Positions 18,049-27,529 of a stretch of 64,000 nt of DNA are shown here, piece after piece (the first letter of the stretch is position 1; every line of letters starts with the position of its first letter). The DNA is from Clostridium_AD sp050717635 (lineage in GTDB: Bacteria > Bacillota > Clostridia > Clostridiales > Clostridiaceae). Under the pieces are notes generated by a model, which saw nothing but the letters and a program-made list of their open reading frames with translations, made no database searches and was not told the origin of the DNA. The translations under genes were made by a program, and so were the position numbers. The stretch is taken from the NCBI RefSeq assembly GCF_050717635.1, contig NZ_JBOITO010000010.1, positions 62,001 to 126,000 of the forward strand, read 5' to 3'.

Positions 18049-18960
18049 CTATAAGTTACCTCTTATTACTTCTTCATATAGCTCAGTAAAGTTTTCATTA
18101 TTTTTTAAAGTCTGGAGATACTGCATAAATGGAACTTTTAAATCATCTCTTTTTAAAGCAAACTCTACCGTTGCTTCTAAAAATCCTAATTTATCACCTA
18201 CGTCATATCTTCTTCCTTCAAATACATATGCATACATGTTTTGCTTCGAAATTAATGTCTTTAGCGCATCAGTTAATTGGATTTCGTTACCCTTTCCAGG
18301 CTTCGTATCATCCAATATATCAAATATATCGGGAGTTATTATATACCTACCAAGTATAGCTATATTCGAAGGTGCTAACTCTACCCTTGGTTTTTCAACC
18401 AAGTTATTCACCTTATATACTCTCTCACTAATTTGAACTCCATCAACTATTCCATACTTATCTACATTTTCATTATCTACTTGTTGAACCCCTACAATAG
18501 TAGATTGTTTTTCATCGAAACAATCCATAAGTTGCTTTAAACATGGTAGCTTAGCATCAACTATATCATCGCCCAGCATTACAGCAAAAGGCTCATTACC
18601 TACAAAAGCCCTTGCACAATTAATAGCGTGACCAAGTCCTTTGGGTTCCTTTTGTCTTATAAAATGTATATTTACCATATTTGAAATATCTTTAACTTGT
18701 TTAAGTAGATTGTCCTTATTTTTATTCTCAAGTTCTAACTCAAGTTCTACTGATTTATCAAAGTGATCCTCAATAGACTTTTTATTTCTTCCTGTAATAA
18801 TTAATATTTCCTCTATACCTGACTCCACTGCTTCCTCTATAATATATTGCATTGTAGGCTTATCAACTATAGGTAACATTTCTTTAGGTAGTGCCTTTGT
18901 TGCAGGTAAAAACCTTGTTCCCAGTCCTGCTGCTGGTATAATTGCTTTTCTAACTTTCAT
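18049..18960 (-). CDS. galU: UTP-glucose-1-phosphate uridylyltransferase
   Basis: 303 residues, full length for GalU. It begins MKVRKAIIPAAGLGTRFLPATK with the AAGLGTR nucleotide-binding loop at residues 10-16. VGDKLGFLEATVEFAL near the C-terminus is also typical. It forms UDP-glucose, a precursor for the polysaccharide made by this operon. It is the first gene of the long minus-strand operon. The 440 bp upstream should contain the operon promoter. Confidence 0.92.
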   Translation of the reverse strand: MKVRKAIIPAAGLGTRFLPATKALPKEMLPIVDKPTMQYIIEEAVESGIEEILIITGRNKKSIEDHFDKSVELELELENKNKDNLLKQVKDISNMVNIHFIRQKEPKGLGHAINCARAFVGNEPFAVMLGDDIVDAKLPCLKQLMDCFDEKQSTIVGVQQVDNENVDKYGIVDGVQISERVYKVNNLVEKPRVELAPSNIAILGRYIITPDIFDILDDTKPGKGNEIQLTDALKTLISKQNMYAYVFEGRRYDVGDKLGFLEATVEFALKRDDLKVPFMQYLQTLKNNENFTELYEEVIRGNL

Positions 18961-19326
18961 ATAAATATCTCCTTTTCTTATGTAAATTGTTTTTTTTGCT
19001 TCTTCATTCTAATCTTTTTAATTTAATATGCTATTTTTCTACATTCTTTTCGTTTTAACGTTGTGCAATATCATTAGCCAAGATAATTTTTCATTTTATT
19101 GTTAATTTGATTAAATAAAAACTTGCTTTACTATGAACAAGTATACAGTAATTATAAAAAACGGTTGTTAATTTTTTATAACGCTTGTATCATTTGCTAT
19201 GTAAACCTGGCTACTTTATCCCATTTTATATTTTTTTATTATATTTAACCTTATTTTGCCTCTACTACTAAATTACAATATAAGCATTGATATTAGTGTA
19301 CTCACAAACAGTTTTATATAACACGC
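18961..19326. other. Non-coding region upstream of the polysaccharide operon
   Basis: About 365 bp of very AT-rich sequence with no credible ORF. It should hold the galU operon promoter. Several TATAAT-like hexamers occur around 19150-19190, but none has a convincing -35 partner, so no promoter is assigned. No riboswitch signature was recognised. Confidence 0.5.
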
Positions 19327-19362
19327 AAAAAAAATCAGAAAGATTTCTTCTGATTTTCTTTG
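19327..19362 (-). terminator. Terminator after yihY-like gene
   Basis: An imperfect hairpin (AATCAGAA...TTCTGATT) is followed on the minus strand by a run of eight T, about 45 bp after the stop of the membrane protein gene. Confidence 0.75.
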
Positions 19363-19404
19363 GGTTTTTATAATTCATTTTTTATTAACATAATAATAAT
19401 ACTT

Positions 19405-20256
19405 TTAATACTTTTTACACTTTGGTCTCTGTTTCCCTTCCCTCTCAAAGGCTAATAACGCATTAATTTCACCACCTAAAAGGATTATGATAGAAGTAAT
19501 ATACAGCCACAACATAAGTACTATAACTCCTCCTATACCTCCATACACGCTAGAATAATTATTAAAATTATTCACATAATATGCAAAGCCTAGCGAAGAA
19601 ATTAACCACCCCAGTGTACTAAACGTAGCTCCAGGCATTACTTCTTTCCAGGTAAGTCGCCTACAAGGAGTAAAATGATACAGCGCTGCAAAAATAAATA
19701 CCATCCCACATAGCGTCACTAAGTACCTTATAATATCCCAATTTAATATAAAATTACTAGACACATTAAATTTGTCTACAAAAATCCCACCTAAAGTCTG
19801 ACCAAATACAACTAAGGCTACTGCCGCTATAATAACCAGCGCAAGTCCTATCATAAAGGATATAGATATAAGTAACGTTCTCCAATAAGCCCTTGTTTCT
19901 TTCTCATCATAAGCTTTATTGAGTCCCTTTATAATAGCCCTAAAACCGCTAGACCCTGACCAAACTAAACCTATCAAACTTATTGAGAGTAAATTCACAG
20001 TCTTTGAATCAAACACATCTATAACAGTAGTATAAATTAAATCAAAAGAACTTTGTGGCATTATTTGACTTAGATATACTAGTACATCATCACTCTTTAA
20101 ATCGCTATATCCAATCATACTGAGTAGCAAAAGTAGAAAAGGAAAAAAGGATAACAATAAATAATAAGTAACCTGAGCTGCAAGAGCCGTAATATCATCA
20201 TCAATAGCTCTAGTAACAAGTTCTTTTAAATCTTTTAACATAGAATCACCTCGCAA
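19405..20256 (-). CDS. YihY/BrkB-family integral membrane protein
   Basis: 283 residues with about six membrane segments, starting with DITALAAQVTYYLLLSFFPFLLLLLS (about 18-43). Conserved family features include GSSGFRAIIKGLNKAYD, 'RRLTWKEVMPGA' and 'YGGIGGVIVLMLWLYITSIIILLGGEINA'. This is the YihY (Virul_fac_BrkB) family. Older annotations call it ribonuclease BN, which is wrong for this family. The function is unknown. The gene appears monocistronic, with a terminator downstream. Confidence 0.85.
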   Translation of the reverse strand: MRGDSMLKDLKELVTRAIDDDITALAAQVTYYLLLSFFPFLLLLLSMIGYSDLKSDDVLVYLSQIMPQSSFDLIYTTVIDVFDSKTVNLLSISLIGLVWSGSSGFRAIIKGLNKAYDEKETRAYWRTLLISISFMIGLALVIIAAVALVVFGQTLGGIFVDKFNVSSNFILNWDIIRYLVTLCGMVFIFAALYHFTPCRRLTWKEVMPGATFSTLGWLISSLGFAYYVNNFNNYSSVYGGIGGVIVLMLWLYITSIIILLGGEINALLAFEREGKQRPKCKKY

Positions 20257-20440
20257 TGTCTATACATTATATTCAGATAATTAAAAATTTATCCACAATT
20301 CACAAAAAGTTATCCACTAAAAGGGGATAACTTTTTATATTTATACACCGAACAAGCCATATAGCAATAATATGCCCAATTTTTATGTAAAATTATTAAT
20401 ATTATCAGAATAGTTATACACAGGTTCAAAAGTTTAAGTC

Positions 20441-20848
20441 TTATTGAGCAAGTCTCTTTTTCATCATGAAGAGATCACGTTCATTGTTAAATTCTTTCAT
20501 TCCAATATATTCAATCTTATCGCTTACATCTATAACATCATTTGAAATATTTTTTACTGCACCTTTAATCGCACTTATATCTTCACAAATAAGCGCTATA
20601 GCTATCTGTATTTGCTTTTCAGTTTGCACCATCGTATTCTGTTGAACTTCAGAAAGTATTCCTATTTTACTATTAATACTCTCTAACTCTAATGTGTTTT
20701 TATCAACCTTAACATTCAGGGTTTTCACATCTTCTTTTACGCTACTTAAATCCTGTCTTATACCTTTAAACTTAGTAGTTACGTCGGTTTTAAAAGTAGA
20801 GAACTCACTATACATCTTTTCCATTAGTGCAAACATCTTATCATCCAT
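20441..20848 (-). CDS. Coiled-coil protein of unknown function
   Basis: 135 residues; ATG preceded by AGAGGTGG. The protein is strongly helical and charged with heptad-like spacing (FKTDVTTKFKGIRQDLSSVKEDVKTLNVKVDKN and onward), so a long coiled coil with a short acidic N-terminus and basic C-terminus is expected. It has no signal peptide or membrane segment. Similar small coiled-coil proteins are common in clostridia and in some phages. I do not recognise a function. It stands alone between yihY and natB. Confidence 0.7.
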   Translation of the reverse strand: MDDKMFALMEKMYSEFSTFKTDVTTKFKGIRQDLSSVKEDVKTLNVKVDKNTLELESINSKIGILSEVQQNTMVQTEKQIQIAIALICEDISAIKGAVKNISNDVIDVSDKIEYIGMKEFNNERDLFMMKKRLAQ

Positions 20849-20983
20849 ACTATTACCACCTCTTAATATGTATCTGTATAATCTTACCTTTATTGTACCC
20901 TAAAAAGGCTATAAATTTCAAGCTATAAATTATGGTAACAACTAGTAATATAATACTTATTAGCTGTTACCATATTAATTTTA

Positions 20984-22168
20984 TTAAGATCTAAATATTA
21001 CACTTTCCTTATTAAACATATGTCTTGCTAGCATAATAGCCAAAATTGTATAAATTATAGACCATATTATTGTTATTCCTATATGTCCATAATTATAAAT
21101 TCCACTTGTAAGCTCCTTTACCACTGAGCTTACACTTAATAATGGTATATTAAAATAAAGGAAAGGTATATTTTTTGCATCCATAAACATTGTTCCATAA
21201 GCGGCAAATATGGGAACAATTGAAAATGGTGTCAAATAAGTTTGAGCTTCCTTGAATGAACGAGCATATATACTTACCGCTAGTTCAAGTGCCCCAAAAA
21301 ACATTGTTGTTATTATTGCTATTACTCCAATCAAAGCAATTGATTTGTAACTTAGACCCACTAATGAACTTCCATTTCCGAACATTCCACCAGGAATCTT
21401 CATTGAAATTAAAAGACCAATCATTGAACATACCGAGACTATAAATCCCATTAATGTTATTGCAAAGAGCTTTCCTGTTAATATGTACTGTCTCCCAGCT
21501 TTTGTTGTTAAAAGTGGCTCAAGTGTACCTCTTTCCTTTTCACCCGCCCCTATGTCTGTAGCCGCTGCAATGGTTCCTGTTGCACTATAAAGGAGTACAA
21601 ACATAGGAACCATCATACCTAATAATACTTGACTTAGTGCATTTTCTTCCTTTTGCAAGCTTTTTTCAACAATTATTATAGGTGTTAATATTTTTACATC
21701 AATATTTTTTTTCGTTAACCTATTTGTAACTATTTGTTTACTTAATGCATCTATTTTTTCCTTTACCTTGCCAAGTGCAATAGATGATTTTTGATTTGTG
21801 TTATCATAAAAAATTTTTAAATTTGACCCATTGCCACTGGAAATATTTTCTTCAAAATCCTTTGGTATTTCTATGTAAAGCAATGCTTTTCCATCCTTTA
21901 CTGCAACTTCTCCATCAACATCTGTACTAAATTTAATAGTCTTATCTGCTTTTAAAACCTTAGAAAGACTACTATTTCCCTTATCAACCATTACAATATT
22001 TATATTTTTCTCAACAGAATCCTCAGCACTATTCATAGTTTTCCCCATAATAAAGCTAAGTACAGGCAGCAATAAAAGAGGAAGTAGCAAACTTACTATT
22101 ATTGTCTTCTTATCTCTAAGCATGTCCTTAAGTTCTTTAAATAATATTACTCTAACTAATTTATTCAT
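20984..22168 (-). CDS. natB: ABC transporter permease, NatB-like
   Basis: 394 residues of the ABC2_membrane_3 family. The first membrane helix (about 25-45) follows 'FKELKDMLRDKKTIIVSLLLPLLLLP'. A large extracytoplasmic domain runs to about residue 175, then five or six further helices, with GEKERGTLEPLLTT between helices as in NatB/YhaP permeases. It overlaps the end of the ATPase gene by 8 bp and is its membrane partner. NatAB exports sodium in Bacillus; the substrate here is inferred from similarity. Confidence 0.8.
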   Translation of the reverse strand: MNKLVRVILFKELKDMLRDKKTIIVSLLLPLLLLPVLSFIMGKTMNSAEDSVEKNINIVMVDKGNSSLSKVLKADKTIKFSTDVDGEVAVKDGKALLYIEIPKDFEENISSGNGSNLKIFYDNTNQKSSIALGKVKEKIDALSKQIVTNRLTKKNIDVKILTPIIIVEKSLQKEENALSQVLLGMMVPMFVLLYSATGTIAAATDIGAGEKERGTLEPLLTTKAGRQYILTGKLFAITLMGFIVSVCSMIGLLISMKIPGGMFGNGSSLVGLSYKSIALIGVIAIITTMFFGALELAVSIYARSFKEAQTYLTPFSIVPIFAAYGTMFMDAKNIPFLYFNIPLLSVSSVVKELTSGIYNYGHIGITIIWSIIYTILAIMLARHMFNKESVIFRS

Positions 22169-22889
22169 GACAACCCCCTATAAGTTCAACAAAAATATCT
22201 TCCATTTCTTCATTATTATATTTAGCCTTAAGCGCGCTTATTGTTCCATATTCCACGACTTTTCCCTTATGAATTATTACAACTCTATCACAAAGTTTTT
22301 CCACTTCTACCATACTGTGACTTGAAAAAACTATAACCTTACCTTCGGACTTACACTTAAATATAAAATCCTGAATAAGTCTTGTGGCAGAAACATCAAG
22401 ACCAGTGCTTGGCTCATCAAATAACATAACTGAAGGCTTATGGACAATACTTCTTGCAATTGCTACCTTTTGCTTCATACCCCTGGAAAATTTACCTACC
22501 CTTTTATCTATAAATTCGCTCATTTCAAGTTCTACTATGAGTTCTTCAATACTTTTTTTTGCATCGTAATCCTTCATCCCATTTAACTGCGCAAAATACA
22601 TTATATTTTCCCTTGCTGTAAGCCTATCATATAGACCGACCTCTCCACCAAATAAAATCCCAATTTCCCCCCTGACACTCTCTGGTTCCTTTACTAAATC
22701 ATAACCTGAAATTTTTCCTTCCCCAAATGTTACATTAAGCATAGTTGCAAGCATTCTCATTATAGTTGTTTTTCCTGCACCATTTTCTCCGATTAATCCT
22801 AATATTTCTCCCTTATTAACTTCAAATGAAACTCCATCCACCGCTGTAAATTTTTTAAACTTTTTAGTAAGATTTTTTACCTGTAACAA
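22161..22889 (-). CDS. natA: ABC transporter ATP-binding protein, NatA-like
   Basis: 242 residues. Walker A GENGAGKTT is at about 34-42, the signature is FSRGMKQKVAIARS (about 133-146), Walker B is VMLFDEPSTGLD (about 153-164), and the H-switch is SSHSM. Length and context match NatA, with natB immediately downstream and overlapping. It supplies energy for export, probably of Na+ or a related small substrate. Confidence 0.85.
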   Translation of the reverse strand: MLQVKNLTKKFKKFTAVDGVSFEVNKGEILGLIGENGAGKTTIMRMLATMLNVTFGEGKISGYDLVKEPESVRGEIGILFGGEVGLYDRLTARENIMYFAQLNGMKDYDAKKSIEELIVELEMSEFIDKRVGKFSRGMKQKVAIARSIVHKPSVMLFDEPSTGLDVSATRLIQDFIFKCKSEGKVIVFSSHSMVEVEKLCDRVVIIHKGKVVEYGTISALKAKYNNEEMEDIFVELIGGCHE

Positions 22890-22986
22890 TTTAATTCCCC
22901 CTTGCGTAAAATATTATCAATATATAATAAAACTTATTTCGACTATACCAGGTGTTATAAAAACACAACCAAATAAATTATGGTAC

Positions 22987-23256
22987 TTATAAACCACTAT
23001 AAATATATTTGAAAAATATAAACAGTTGAACTACCAGTATTAAAGGTATTCCTATGACAAACTTATTATGCTTTGTTTTATGCCTAAACATCCGCATTCC
23101 TATAAAAATGCCCAAAGCACCAAAAGCAGAAGCTATAGCAAAAAGCGTATTCTCCGGAGTTCTCCATTTTCCTTTTCGTGACTTTTGCTTATCTGAATAC
23201 ATTATAAACACGCCAAATAAATTAATAGCCAAATAATAATATAAAAAATATTTCAT
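22987..23256 (-). CDS. DUF1294 small membrane protein
   Basis: About 89 residues from the ATG at 23254-23256. This start is preferred over the ATG at 23271 because GGAGGG lies between the two, correctly spaced for the inner one. Two to three membrane segments are visible. The family core is 'MYSDKQKSRKGKWRTPENTLFAIASAFGALGIFIGM', followed by RHKTKHNKF, which is typical of DUF1294. Function unknown. Confidence 0.82.
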   Translation of the reverse strand: MKYFLYYYLAINLFGVFIMYSDKQKSRKGKWRTPENTLFAIASAFGALGIFIGMRMFRHKTKHNKFVIGIPLILVVQLFIFFKYIYSGL

Positions 23257-23271
23257 AATTTTTCCCTCCAT

Positions 23272-23674
23272 TTATATTCAATCAATCCTATATCTTCCCT
23301 CCTTGCCTTAGATCCGGAGGATCCCTAGAATCCTTACTCACTTAACCATATCTATAATCTTCTAATACTCCTATACCTCTCTTGCCCCGCTAGGAGCACG
23401 TATATTGTAATCCCCTATGACATATATAGCTTAATTGTATGAACTTTCTCCGTAGGGCTTGCAATAGGTCGCGATTCGAATCGAATTTCCAGTTTCCAAC
23501 TCATATTACACCCCACGAAAGAGAATTTCATACTCCTTACGCCAATTTATTATCCCCCGGGAAATATTTCGCTACTTTCTTCGTTTTTTTTCATATATGT
23601 CCCAGTATGAACTTCTCTCCGCAGTGGCTTGCAATAAGAAGCGCAGAAACATTACAAGCCACGCAGGAGAATTT
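23272..23674. other. Intergenic region between addA and the DUF1294 gene
   Basis: About 400 bp, less AT-rich than its surroundings, without a supported gene. It holds two related palindromic elements (listed separately). The remainder, 23272-23436, shows nothing I can assign apart from the promoter region expected for the DUF1294 gene. Confidence 0.6.
23437..23533. repeat. Palindromic element A (GTATGAA...TTCATAC)
   Basis: 97 bp bounded by GTATGAA and TTCATAC, with imperfectly complementary arms (GTATGAACTTTCTCCG against the complement of AAAGAGAATTTCATAC). The left arm is closely related to that of element B, including GGCTTGCAATA, so the two are copies of one repeat. Confidence 0.7.
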
Positions 23675-23680
23675 TCATAC
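23605..23680. repeat. Palindromic element B overlapping the end of addA
   Basis: 76 bp with about 26-bp imperfect inverted arms (23605-23630 and 23655-23680). Both arms contain a TGGCTTG-type core and end in GTATGAA or its complement. The right end lies inside addA: its GTATGA supplies the last Val codon and the TGA stop of that gene. Confidence 0.8.
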
Positions 23681-26600
23681 CCTTACAGCTTCATCGATAC
23701 CAAACAAATACAAATACCTTTCCCTAACATCACCATCAAGTGTTTGATTAAGCGCCCTTGCATAATAATCTAACTGAGACCTATACTTCTCCATAATAAA
23801 ATTAACCTCACCATTTTCTACCTTATCTGTTTTATAATCCACAAGTATAATTACTCCATTCTCCTCAAAATAGCAATCTATAATTCCTTGAAGGATTATT
23901 TTTTCCTCTCCATAAATGTCTTTAGGAAGAGTTTTATCTATGTCTGTAGAACTTATCTCTATATGGAAGGGAATTTCTCTTTTTAATTTATTTTGCTGGT
24001 ATGCGTTTACCATTCTTTGCCCTAGTGGAGTTTTAAATAACTTCACCAGCTTTTCTATTCTCACTGATTTACCCTCTTCTTCTGAAATCAGCATTTCTTC
24101 CATATAGACATCTATTTGCGCCTTAATTTCACTTATGCTTTCCACCTTAGTTAAATCTAACCTTTGCAAAACCGCATGCATAGCAGTTCCTTTTTCAGCT
24201 GGGCTTAGACCTTTTGTCCCCTCTAAGAATTTCGGCTTCATAATAAGTCTTGGCATATACATATTGTCCGAGGGACCTTCTGTAATCTCTTGATTATATT
24301 TTCTTTTAAGTTCTGTTACCGTAAGTACCGTAGGCATTTTTGTGGACATTTCGTATTTATAGGTAAATCCTAATCTTTTATCAATAGCGTCTAGGAGTTC
24401 TGCTTGGGTTTTACTTTCATTAAGCCAGGTTAACTTATCCTGTGTACTAACCTTTACTTCTTCTAGCACCTTTTGATTATTTGTTACTTCTTCTCTATTC
24501 CAGAAACTGATTTCAAAGCTAGCGGGATGTTCTAATAGGCATGCAGTTGTATCATCTATTCCTATTAGCTCTCTTAGCATCTTACCATCCTTATGTCTCA
24601 TTACCGCAGGGACTATCCAATCTAAATAGCTTTTGGCTTTTAATATCTCATATTCTCCAAGCTTTTCACCACTTTCCGAAAGTGCAGAACTCATTCTTAT
24701 TAAATTTTTCTCTATATTTCTCATTGCCCCAGTTATTATTAGCTTTTCTTTTGCTCTTGTGAAGGCTACATATAGAACTCTCATTTCCTCTGAAAGACTT
24801 TCTATCCTTATAGTCTTTTTTAGCGCCTCTTTTAGTACTGTAGGATAGGAGATTCTTCTAACTGGATCCACGAAATCTGGACCAAAGCCTAGTTCCTGGT
24901 GAAATAATATGCTTTTATTTATGTCCATTAGGTTAAAGTTTTTTCCTGCACCACTTAGAAACACCACAGGAAATTCTAGTCCCTTACTTTTATGGATACT
25001 CATTATCCTAACTACGTTTTCATTTTCCCCTAATGTTTTGGCACTACCCATGTCCCCAGAGCTTACTTTTAATTTATTTATAAAGTTTATAAAGTTAAAC
25101 AGCCCTTTATAGCTAGTTTCCTCGTATTGCCTCGCCCTTTGAAACAGCACTCGTAGATTTGCTTGTCTTTGGACTCCTTGGGGCATAGCTCCCACATAAC
25201 CGTAGTATCCAGTGCTAGTATAAAGAAGCCAGATGAATTCATCTATTGGCATATAATACTGAATTTCTCGAAAGTGGTTTAATTTTTCCATGAATTTTGT
25301 TAACTTCTCATTTTCGCCCGTCTTTTCAAGGTTTACCATGGCATCATAAAAACTCATTTCTCTTTGGCCTATTCTTATGTCTACTATCTCCTCTGAATTA
25401 AAGCCGCCTATTGGAGAACGTAGTACTGAAATCATAGGTATATCTTGTCTTGGGTTATCTATAATTTGAAGAAGACTCATTATTATTTGAATTTCTATAG
25501 TGCTAAAATATCCTGTGCCCGTATCTGCATAAACAGGTATACCCAATAGCTTCAACTGCTCTAAAAATGAGGGTGCCCAGTTTGAGGTGGCTCGGAGTAA
25601 TATTACAATATCCTTGTAGTCTACAAATCTGTAATCTTTGATTTTCTTATCATATATCTTAAAGGGATGAGCCACATCTCTGTTCATAAGTTCACCGATT
25701 CTTTTTGCTACAATTCTAGCTTCTAATTCAATATTAGTTGGAGTTTCCTCCTCAGCTATCGTGCCTTCTTCGCTGGCTTCACCCTCTTCATTATCCAAGC
25801 CATCCTCTGTTAATTCAGGAGCTGCTTTTTCAATAAGATGAAGCTCCACGGCGCCGCCTACTTCTAATTCATCCTTGTGATCTTTAAAATATGCTCCTAA
25901 ATTCAGTGCTTCTTCATCTGTATAATCAAGCTCTCCTATATTTTTGCACATTACTTGCTTGAAGATAAAATTTACTGCGTTAATAACTGGTTCTCTACTT
26001 CTAAAATTCTTGTATAAGGTTATTTTTCTCTTGCTGTCTCCCTCTATTTTAGAATAACTATTGTATTTACCCAGGAACAGTTCTGGCTTTGCTTGTCTAA
26101 ATCTATATATACTTTGTTTTACATCGCCCACCATAAATAAGTTTGGCGTGCCTAATTTTTCTCTAGATATTATGTTTAATAGAGTTTCCTGAACCATGTT
26201 GCTGTCTTGGTATTCATCTATTAAGATTTCTTCATATTTATTCCTTAGCCCAAGGGCAACTTTTGAAGGTTCGGGTTTCCCCTGCTCATCTAATATTACC
26301 TCGCCGGTCTCATCTCTTTTGGTTAATATATAAAGACAAAAGTGTTCAAAGTCATTGAAATCTATAATGGACCTATCTTTTTTCTTTTGTCTGTATTTTT
26401 CCTGTAAATCTATAACTAGTTGTGATAATTCCATCATTTGTGGGTAAAGAGATTTTATATCATCCAAGGCTTCCACGGAAGATGCACTGCTTATCTGCTG
26501 CTGCATAGCTTGTAATTGTTTTTTTACTTTATTTCTTATTTCCTGTACCATCTTTTGTTTATCTTTGTCCTTACATCCCCTTATAGTAGGTAGTTTTGGG

Positions 26601-27529
26601 AAGGACAGCATTTCAACAGTGGTTGCTAAATTTTCAAAGCTATTATTTGCTGCACTTAAAAGATCTGATATATTTGCTAAATCTTCTTTAAAAGCAATCC
26701 CGTAGACTTCTATAGCTTCATTCGCCTCTACAATTTTTAGCGCTTTTATCATTACTTTTTCTATACCCTTTAGTTCTGTTTTAAGGTCTCTCATTAAAAC
26801 TGCTGCCCAAGGAGTGTCACTAAAATTGTAACCTTCACTTATGTTAAAATCCTGGGCTTTATCTATTAACCACTTTGTTGGGTTCGCAGCACTCATGGCG
26901 AAATTATATAGACTTAGAACTATTGATTGAAGTCCTAAATCTTCCTTGTTGTTACTATAGGCTTCAACTAGCTGCAGAAAGCTAGAATTCTCCAGCAAGT
27001 TGGAGTTCTCCTCTTTATTTTCCTCACTTAAGGCTAGGTATCTATCTTCGAACATCTCTTCTAAGGCTTCTTGTTTTAGAAGAACAGCTTCTGTGGTGTC
27101 AGCTATTCGAAAATTTGGATCTAAATCCACTACATGAAAATTGCTTCTTATTACCTCTAGGCAAAAGGAATGAATAGTTGTGATGCTGGATTTATTCAGT
27201 AGTGTTAATTGCCTTTGAAGAAGTTTACTTCCCGGATTTTTATGAAGCTCTACTGAAATTGCCGCTGCTATTCTCTCTCTCATCTCTGAGGCAGCGGCGT
27301 TTGTAAAGGTAACTACTAAGAGCTTATCTATATCTGTTGGCCTAGTTTCATCTGTTACTATTTTTATTATCCTCTCAACTAGTACTGCAGTTTTTCCAGA
27401 GCCTGCCGCAGCTGCTACTAGAAGGTTACAGTCTCTAGTTAATATTGCACTTTTTTGGTCCGGAGTCCAGGCAACCGCTACTTCTACTACTGGTATTTCC
27501 TTATTATCTATTGAAGATTTAATTGTCAT
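23675..27529 (-). CDS. addA: AddAB helicase-nuclease subunit A
   Basis: 1284 residues, normal for AddA. UvrD-type helicase with Walker A VAAAAGSGKTAVLVERI near residue 36, IDEYQDSN (motif II) near 425, GDVKQSIYRFRQA, and VMSIHKSKGLEFPVVF-type motif V/VI later. RecB-family nuclease motif VILVDYKTDKVE is near residue 1240. With AddB it processes double-strand breaks and generates the 3' end for RecA. It overlaps addB by 11 bp. The stop codon lies in a palindromic repeat, so the extreme C-terminus (VRV) may differ from relatives. Confidence 0.95.
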   Translation of the reverse strand: MTIKSSIDNKEIPVVEVAVAWTPDQKSAILTRDCNLLVAAAAGSGKTAVLVERIIKIVTDETRPTDIDKLLVVTFTNAAASEMRERIAAAISVELHKNPGSKLLQRQLTLLNKSSITTIHSFCLEVIRSNFHVVDLDPNFRIADTTEAVLLKQEALEEMFEDRYLALSEENKEENSNLLENSSFLQLVEAYSNNKEDLGLQSIVLSLYNFAMSAANPTKWLIDKAQDFNISEGYNFSDTPWAAVLMRDLKTELKGIEKVMIKALKIVEANEAIEVYGIAFKEDLANISDLLSAANNSFENLATTVEMLSFPKLPTIRGCKDKDKQKMVQEIRNKVKKQLQAMQQQISSASSVEALDDIKSLYPQMMELSQLVIDLQEKYRQKKKDRSIIDFNDFEHFCLYILTKRDETGEVILDEQGKPEPSKVALGLRNKYEEILIDEYQDSNMVQETLLNIISREKLGTPNLFMVGDVKQSIYRFRQAKPELFLGKYNSYSKIEGDSKRKITLYKNFRSREPVINAVNFIFKQVMCKNIGELDYTDEEALNLGAYFKDHKDELEVGGAVELHLIEKAAPELTEDGLDNEEGEASEEGTIAEEETPTNIELEARIVAKRIGELMNRDVAHPFKIYDKKIKDYRFVDYKDIVILLRATSNWAPSFLEQLKLLGIPVYADTGTGYFSTIEIQIIMSLLQIIDNPRQDIPMISVLRSPIGGFNSEEIVDIRIGQREMSFYDAMVNLEKTGENEKLTKFMEKLNHFREIQYYMPIDEFIWLLYTSTGYYGYVGAMPQGVQRQANLRVLFQRARQYEETSYKGLFNFINFINKLKVSSGDMGSAKTLGENENVVRIMSIHKSKGLEFPVVFLSGAGKNFNLMDINKSILFHQELGFGPDFVDPVRRISYPTVLKEALKKTIRIESLSEEMRVLYVAFTRAKEKLIITGAMRNIEKNLIRMSSALSESGEKLGEYEILKAKSYLDWIVPAVMRHKDGKMLRELIGIDDTTACLLEHPASFEISFWNREEVTNNQKVLEEVKVSTQDKLTWLNESKTQAELLDAIDKRLGFTYKYEMSTKMPTVLTVTELKRKYNQEITEGPSDNMYMPRLIMKPKFLEGTKGLSPAEKGTAMHAVLQRLDLTKVESISEIKAQIDVYMEEMLISEEEGKSVRIEKLVKLFKTPLGQRMVNAYQQNKLKREIPFHIEISSTDIDKTLPKDIYGEEKIILQGIIDCYFEENGVIILVDYKTDKVENGEVNFIMEKYRSQLDYYARALNQTLDGDVRERYLYLFGIDEAVRV

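Noticed and set aside
17984..18436. Plus-strand open frame of 150 codons
   Set aside because: Antisense shadow of galU; typical low-complexity translation of the opposite strand.
19405..20256. Annotation as ribonuclease BN
   Set aside because: The protein is an integral membrane YihY/BrkB member without nuclease motifs; the old name is a known misassignment.
23439..23747. Plus-strand open frame of 102 codons
   Set aside because: Lies in palindromic elements and antisense to the end of addA; no homology or ribosome site.
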